Shown here: positions 57,284-64,000 of the stretch, piece after piece | Numbering within the stretch: the stretch's first letter is position 1 | Layout: each line of letters starts with the position of its first letter | Source: Cerrena zonata | Taxonomy: Eukaryota; Basidiomycota; Agaricomycetes; Polyporales; Cerrenaceae | Assembly: GCA_038087015.1 (NCBI GenBank) | Contig: JASBNA010000051.1 | Coordinates: 248,001-312,000, forward strand | Reading direction: 5' to 3' | Length of the DNA: 64,000 bases | Translations under genes and position numbers: made by a program | Notes under the pieces: generated by a model | Database searches by the model: none | Told to the model about the DNA's origin: nothing | What the model saw: the letters and a program-made list of their open reading frames with translations, nothing else

Positions 57284-59143
57284 AGGTGTGAGATGTCATC
57301 TGGGAGAGAGTAGAAGGATGCCGGTGGTGAAATTAAGATCTCATGGTCTTGACTGTAGCGTGGCGTTTGAAATGGAATTGCACTTTGACTCCGAGGTTAA
57401 TGAAGACTGTGGGACGTATGGGAAGTTGGTATTTCAAGTCGGGTTCTGCCTAATGTTTATGCAACATAGTCGATCGGGAGTCATTTAATAATCTTGATTA
57501 TTGACTGGGAATACCGAAAATATATACATTTGGGGGGCATTAACACGATATTAGAACGATAACAGCAGCGTTGGCGGTCCAAAGGGAGTTAGTATACACA
57601 ACATGACACTGCACCAATACATTCAGTCGCAGAACGTCAAGCTGACTGCGTACGGACAATTCGGTATGGCTAGAAGCCAATATTCGGAACACTTGAGACG
57701 GAGGTGTCCTACTCGAAGATCACTGAGCAGTGTGGAGAGAACGGGATGTACTTGTTCCAGATACAACGGTGTCAGAGAAGGCAATTTTCAAGCAAGGTGC
57801 GCGTGATAAAACCTTTCATGAGATTTGATCCTGTCTGTAGGCCTACGCCAGAGTTAGGCACAGTCGTGTGTCAAAAACCGAGAAGTTGGCTGCGGTCTAG
57901 ATTTCCACAGCTGACGAAGCAAAATTGACGGGAGACAGGACTTCCTGGGGCTGGTACCGAAACCGGAGGACGAGCGACCTAGCCCTGAGGTCGGTTCCTT
58001 GGAAGCTGGAACATCTAATTAATGAAAGCGTTACGGGTCAATAAAGTGATGAGAAGGTGTGGTAAGATGAAATTCAAAGATGAAGATGTACAATAATACG
58101 GACCTGTGGAAGAGAATAAGTCGTGATCGACGATAAAATCGACAAGTGAAGTGAAGCGAAAGGCATTCGTAGTGAATTGCATTTCGAGAAAACCTTATCG
58201 GTATGTGTGGTCATTTTCAGACGGGTATCGCAGCGTCCGGCTTTGCCCTCTCTTATAGCGAGGTTTCATAACGTTATTCAACTGTAAAATGGTAATGTAA
58301 TATGAGGGCTCATTGAATGAGTACCTGTGAGTGGAGTCGTATGCGAGTAGATATATATTTCGGGTTTCGGTGGAGGTCTTGGAGCGAATGGAAGAGCCTT
58401 CGGGTTCAGGCCTTCAAGTTAGGTTTGAGGCCATGCTATGATTCGCTTTATAGCCTTGACACCTCGCTTTAGAACAAATATTACAGATTGTATATACCGT
58501 AAAGCTCGACTCACATTCATTTGCGAATTTGAGCGAGGCAACAGCCGTGAGATTGGATATCGATGTTAGATTTGTTTATACTTTACCGGTTACTATGAGT
58601 GATTGGAGAAATGAAGGAGCTGAAGTCGTTACGTCGGCGTGGTGGGATGGTAGCGCCCGATATGGAACGGGCGAGAAGGCAGAAACGCATGTTTTGTCTG
58701 TAGTTGGCTTCGAATGGGTTCTGCCTACACTACCCCTCTTGCTCTCCTCCTCGAGCGACCCCATCTCCCAGTGAGCAAGTTCTGGTCTATACTTCATTCC
58801 CAGAGGTAAACACCGACCTGCCACATCGTCTTCTAGGCAACCGTCACAACAGTCTCACCGAAGCCAACTCCCACTTCTTCATCTGGTTCTCTATTGTCTT
58901 TGCTACAGCCTCTCTGTTCTCTCTTGGCCCGTCTAATTCTCCCTTTACGTCTCTAACGAGCTCTTAGACATTCGCCAGATACCCTTTCTCAAATACTTCA
59001 AACCAAGCTCATCACTCGTTATCTCTCTGTTTTCTCTGCTTTCCAGCTTTCAATCGGATTCTCTTGCGGCTCTAATCCCATTTCAATAAACAGTCTCTAC
59101 ACTACTCGATATTATCTTATTTCATCCCCTCCTCCTTTCTCCA
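57284..59143. other. Intergenic, GH20 to BTB/CAP-Gly gene
   Basis: About 1.9 kb with no supported gene. From about 58,950 to 59,140 it is pyrimidine-rich with a CAATAAAC block, a likely promoter and 5' UTR of the next gene. Confidence 0.35.
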
Positions 59144-62100
59144 ATGTCTGCTACTCCTGCTACGCCTCCTGCCCTACAAGAGGCCACTCGCAAGTCTACC
59201 GTCGCCTGGCAAGCCGACCTCCAGTCGCTGTTCACTCAAGCCAAGGACCGATTTCCCGATGTTGTATGGGAACTGTCCGACGAAGATACTGATGCTTCGC
59301 GAGAGCCTGAAGAGGTCTGGGGTCACAAAGGTGCGCTGACTACAGTCCTTGTCTATCTGTTGTTGCTAACTATCATTCAAGCGATCGTATACGCTCGTGC
59401 GCCTCCCAGTTTCCAAGCCCGTTATTTCTCATTCCGCCCTCCGCCCGTTGCTTCCCCTGTACCCTATTCTGCTTCGCCTACAGGCACCCTCCCCGCTCAA
59501 TCAGCACTTTCACTTACCCTCGGCGTCGACTTTGGTCAAATCTCCCGGTCCCCTTCACCCTTTAGAGCTGTCTCCCCAGCTCCTTCTGTCAATACTGGTG
59601 CTCTTCTCCGTCTTCCGACATCCATCAACCCTATTCTCTTTCACAATGAACTCGAGTACCTCTATACGGGCAAAGGCTTCGGAGAAGCATTCGAGTTCCT
59701 CTTCGACACGTCTGAAAGTCGGGAAGAAGGAGATGCAGAGGAAAATAGGATCGACAAATTGAGGAAAGACTTGGTCTTCATGTGGAGGTCTCGTCTATAC
59801 TCGGATGTCAAGATTGCTCTAACAGGCACATTCTCCTCCCATAATCACGAAGCCACCACCGCCATATTCTCCTCCCACCGCTTCATCCTCGTCTCCAGGT
59901 CCCCTTACTTCCGCGCCCAGTTCACGCAATGGAACACGTCTTCGAAGAACGGTGAACCACTCACTTTGACATTACCCTCTCCGCCTTTCACACCGGCCTC
60001 TCTCCATTTCACTCTCGGGTTCCTCTACACAGGCACCCTCGTGTTCTCCCATAGGACATTTGATTTGGATACCGCTTTCCATATCATGCGTTCTGCCACT
60101 TATTTGGATTTGGACTCCCTCTATGACGAAATTCAAGCCCGCATCGTCCAGGAGATGATGCATGGACTATTCCATGCCTTTCTCGAGTTCAACGAGTATG
60201 AGAACATTACTGGCGGAAAGTGGGGCACGGGCGGTTGCAAGTGTCGTCAGTGCGCACGGCGTGCACCTCGCGTGCTTGAATTTGCTTGCTCGGAGGACGT
60301 GAAGAATGTTGCCCTCGAACGTGGTGCCCGACGTGCTCTCGTGGGTATCTTTGGGGAAGGATGGTGTACGCCCGAATTTACTCAGTTGGAGAAGAAATAC
60401 CGCGATTCATTGGTGCGAGGTCTGGGGAAACGAACAGCACCTCTTAATATCTTTCCTTTGCTTTACGCCTCCCATGCCGCACTCAGGAAGTTGGAAAATG
60501 TCGTAGAGCCATGGGGTGATGTTTCGAAAGAGATGATTATGGCAGCAAGAAAGACGATCGACGATGTCATCGCGACTCAAGCTGCTGAATGTTTCGAACA
60601 AGTGGAATGGATGGATATTATGGAAGGTGACGGTGCCCGTTTCGAGGATGGCGAGCATGTCGAGTGGATCATGGAAGCACTCAGGCGTGGAATGAACGAG
60701 AAGAATGCCGCAATGTTGTATCAGGTACGTAGTCGTCGTTTCTCAACCAGGTTGGTGCTCATTCTGTGTTTTCGACTATAGGTTCTTGTTGAGTCAATCC
60801 TCATTCGTCCTCATCCTTCCGACCCCGACCAAGCCATGTTGTCCTCGACATCCCATGTAAGGGTACAAGTCGAGCAGACCCGCTCGGATGTTATCAGATG
60901 GTTACGTCGGCGTTGGATCAATGTCCGTCAAGAAGGTGGTTTCGAAGGAATGCAGGAGTGGGCACTCAAGGAGCTTGCGCAAGGTAAGCGATCTTTGCAT
61001 TTATCGTTATACGTTATACTAATATATTGGCAGAAATTGGGGCAAACGAAGAGGACTTGTTGGCACCTACGCCGACAACTCCCAAAGGCACGCCTACCCG
61101 AGGAACTGCTCGTGCTCAGAAGGCTGACGATAACGATGCTGCGAGTGCATATTCATTACGGGCGACGATCTTGAACCGCAATGCCAAGGGTACGAATGAC
61201 CCTGTCAAATCTTCAGCAGCATCTGTTCGTTCCCTCGCACGAAGTACTCATTCGACGGCTTCTCGTGTCAGTACAGCAACGACATCAAGTCGTATAGGAC
61301 TAGGTGTCCGGCCAGACTCTAAATTGACGCCGAAGGATAACAGTCGGCCTTCGTCGCCTCGCTCCTCCACTTTCTCCGTAGATACTCGACCACCAACCAG
61401 AAGGACTGCTACGACTTCAAGTCGATCAACTGCGACTACGAGTTCTGTCACACCAAGTGAACAGAGCACTCCTCGACCCAAGTCTAGCGCAGCATCTATT
61501 CGGTCCACTCGCTCAAACGCATCCACTCTTCGGAGACCGGTACCTGTTGCTTCCGTGCGTGCACCATCGAGTGTGGCACGAGCGTCTTCCACCTTATCTT
61601 CAGCAACAAGTAATGGGTCGACTGCATTTGAGACTGCCAAGTCGGAAATTCCACCTAGCACATCTCCTCCCAGGCCACGACGAGTATCGACCGCGTCGAC
61701 AGTCTCTAATATTAGCATTCAAACAACGTCTTCTAGGGTCATCCCCCCGAGACCAGCTTCCAGTGCTGCGAAATCCACACCCTCACCACGAGCGAAGCGA
61801 CCAGCCGTCCCGCCTCTTGATCCCACCAAATTATCCCCTGTCGCCAAACGATCACCATCGAATGTATCTATGCGTTCAACGACCTCGACAACTTCTGTGG
61901 CCTCGAGGAAGGTAATCACAACTGGACCGCGATCAACCCCTCAAGCTCGAACTGCGAGCGGGTCGTCTAGCAAAGTGGCCCCCAACGTGCTAAAGGACAA
62001 GAATACATTGTCTAGGGCAAAGTCACATGAGAAACAGGATAGCACGTCGACGGTCAAGGGCACCCTGAAACGCAAATCCTCATCTGATACGATCACCGAA

Positions 62101-62580
62101 CCTACGAGTAGTGGTGCTACGTCACAAACTCTACCGCGAGGCTCGACGCTGGATATTGGTATTCCGTGCATCATCTCTCACAAGAAGGCTCGCTTCCGAG
62201 CGTATGCTCGATACATTGGTGAAGTGGAAGGGGAGGCCGGTCCTTGGGTAGGTGTCGAGGTACCTATCAGCGATAGTTTCCCGGATGAAAGGATAGACGA
62301 TCGACCTTGGAATGATGGTTCTTGGGGAGGTGTGCGTTATTTCGATATCGGGACTACACCAGAGTGGGAGTATGGTGACTCTCGTATTCGTCAACGTCGT
62401 GTGGAGTGGTCCACAGGGTCCCAGACTCTGCGAAAGCGAGAAGGCGACCAACTCAGTATCGAAAGAGCGAAACGGCTTCGCAGTGCATCTCCCGCAATAT
62501 CAGACATGTCTACTTCGGAGTCGCGTGGGCTGTTTGTTCGTCCCCAACAAGTCCTTTATGTTGTAGATGCTGTAGCGTAG
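59144..62580 (+). CDS. BTB/POZ and CAP-Gly domain protein, 1,092 aa
   Basis: Exons 59144-59330, 59382-60724, 60782-60983 and 61034-62580 with introns of 51, 57 and 50 nt. A BTB/POZ-like domain lies near residues 200-330 (LYSDVKIALTG, IFSSHRFILVSRSPYFRAQF, LHFTLGFLYTGTL). A helical middle region and a long Ser/Thr/Arg-rich low-complexity stretch (about 590-940) follow. A CAP-Gly-like domain is at about 950-1035 (ISHKKARFRAYARYIGEVEG, PWVGVEVP, DGSWGGVRYFDIG). CAP-Gly domains bind the C-termini of tubulin or EB-type proteins, and BTB domains dimerise or recruit cullin-3; a cytoskeletal adaptor role is an inference. The first intron is 51 nt with a CTAAC branch site and is in frame without a stop, so retention would add a hydrophobic segment. 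Confidence 0.82.
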
Positions 62581-62699
62581 GTCACAGTGTCGTAGTGCTG
62601 AGTCAATGCATGTTTTGTACAATGAATTGGCTAACTAATGAGATGTATATTCTGTGGGCAAGGAAGAGTCATGAGTGAGAAGAAATGTGAGGACTGTGT

Positions 62700-64000
62700 C
62701 TGAGTGTGATTGTAACTATAAACACAAATATGGTTTTATTTACAGCAGTTTGTATAAATATAGTGAGTGATGATGTGGAGTAAAATTACATAGTGGAGAT
62801 TTACCTTTAGGATTAGTGATCCTAGGGAAACAATGTTGAAATAAGAAATCTATTTTTATCTTATATTTCTAAAGAAGATATGTTGAAAATATTGAGAAAA
62901 ATATGATGTGCCAAGTGTACATCAACTGTTCTACATATGTTTCACTGATTTTGCTACATATTTCATTGATTTCACTACTTTTATCTATATTTCACCAGTT
63001 TTGTTGTATATAGTATACCCTCACAGGATTTTTCTTTCTTGCAAGTATGCATATACAACAAGATATGAAAATATAGCATATATTTGGCAAACACAATATT
63101 ATAACATATAAGCTTCCGCAAACATATATATATTTGATGAATGTACATTAGGAAAACCCAAATCACTTTTTAGTACTATAAAATCACTATTACTACTATT
63201 AGGCTACTATCAATACTATTGTTTTTCTACAGTTACTAAGTTCATTAGCAGATTACTATTCTCACTATGTAAACTATATATCTTTGCACATAAATAATAT
63301 AATCTATATTATATAAACTAGTTATTATAATTATTATATCTGCAAAATAGTTGATAACTTACTTTGAAGTACTAGAAAAAATACTTTTGTCTGATTTGTA
63401 CTGATTGAAACATACTCAACTGTCATAGCTCTAATTGAATTCTAGTCTTTCTCAAATCTCTAATAATATCTAACGAAAATATTACTATAGCTATACTAAC
63501 CTTGTCTATTATTTTTTAATATTACTAATTGCAAAATAATCTTATTAGACTATAATATTGATTGTTAGATTATCTTATTGTTAATTTTATTAATCTTATA
63601 TATTATTTATTATAGTTTTTGTTATACTGACTGCACAATAATTATACTAACTATAGAGAAATGTAATACTTACTTTGGGATTATCTGGTCTATTTTTACT
63701 ACTATTATATACTATCTCTTACTTTATTAACTATAAAGTAGCTTTTCTAATTGTAAAACAATTACTAGCTATATAATAATATTATCTAAAATATATTAAA
63801 AGTAAATAACAGTATTGAATATAGCTCTATTAGTGAAATTGTGGATATAGAATATGTAACACTGCTCCAAAATAGTAGCACTGGTCTATAACTTAAAAGC
63901 TACTATATCAAAATATGCATCAGAAAAAACCTCTTTTTTAAATTAGTATTAAATTAGCACTTTTATTTGCTATTGATACTTTAAAATACTATATAAAATT
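62700..64000. other. AT-rich gene-free block reaching the window end
   Basis: From about 62,700 the base composition falls abruptly to mostly A and T (long runs of ATTATTA, CTATTACTA and TATA motifs) and no open frame of note remains. It resembles the worn AT-rich repeat deserts of fungal chromosomes. I could not identify terminal repeats or a transposon type. No telomere repeat is seen. Confidence 0.6.

Noticed and set aside
59331..59381. A true transmembrane helix in the BTB/CAP-Gly protein
   Set aside because: The hydrophobic run coincides exactly with a stretch bounded by good splice signals and a CTAAC branch site, so it is called an intron; retention is only noted as a possibility.
1..64000. 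CRISPR arrays, bacterial operons or prophage
   Set aside because: Genes are split by spliceosomal introns, and no regularly spaced short direct repeats were seen; the window is eukaryotic.

Overview
The window is nuclear DNA of a filamentous basidiomycete, most likely an agaricomycete. The reasons are: genes cut by many short introns (about 46-75 nt, GT...AG, some with a CTAAC branch site); a White Collar-1 photoreceptor without a GATA zinc finger; an Ams2/SPT21-type regulator; and an expanded set of fungal-type (FunK1-like) protein kinases, a family typical of mushroom-forming fungi. All functions come from reading translations and splice signals by eye; no database search was run.

Layout. 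1-3 kb: a kinase-like gene running off the left edge (minus strand, one apparent frameshift) and a two-exon orphan gene. 4-7 kb: wc-1 (minus). 7.1-13 kb: a gene-poor stretch holding a striking 1,260-bp foldback element whose 616-bp arms are identical by eye, with CACTG ends and a 3-bp target duplication. 13-16.5 kb: an Ams2/SPT21 N-terminal-domain protein (plus). 17-19.6 kb: two tandem paralogues of an unrecognised three-exon protein (minus). 21.2-26.9 kb: a tandem duplication of a long FunK1 kinase gene with its upstream region; copy 1 is open, copy 2 has a 1-nt deletion. 28-28.9 kb: ribosomal protein L10/uL16 (minus). 30.5 kb: a tiny two-exon gene for a 62-aa protein with 14 cysteines in its last 28 residues. 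31.9-39.8 kb: six tandem units of a short kinase-like gene that lacks the ATP-binding part, interrupted by a ~970-bp hAT-like insertion. 40.3-46.4 kb: two more decayed long FunK1 copies and an inverted N-terminal remnant. 48.5-51.2 kb: a SKT5/CHS4-type chitin synthase activator ending in a CaaX box. 51.8-53.8 kb: two inverted short kinase units. 53.95 kb: tRNA-Ser(AGA). 55-57.3 kb: a secreted GH20 beta-N-acetylhexosaminidase with 12 exons. 59.1-62.6 kb: a BTB plus CAP-Gly protein. From 62.7 kb to the end the DNA becomes very AT-rich and gene-free.

How it fits together. Conserved single-copy genes (wc-1, SPT21-like, RPL10, SKT5, GH20, tRNA) are interspersed with a fast-changing kinase locus (about 21-54 kb). 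There, long FunK1 genes and short N-lobe-less relatives have been duplicated, inverted, recombined into mosaics, hit by a transposon and partly inactivated. The most unusual items are the perfect foldback element, the array of minimal kinase-like genes, the cysteine-tail microprotein and the paired orphan genes.
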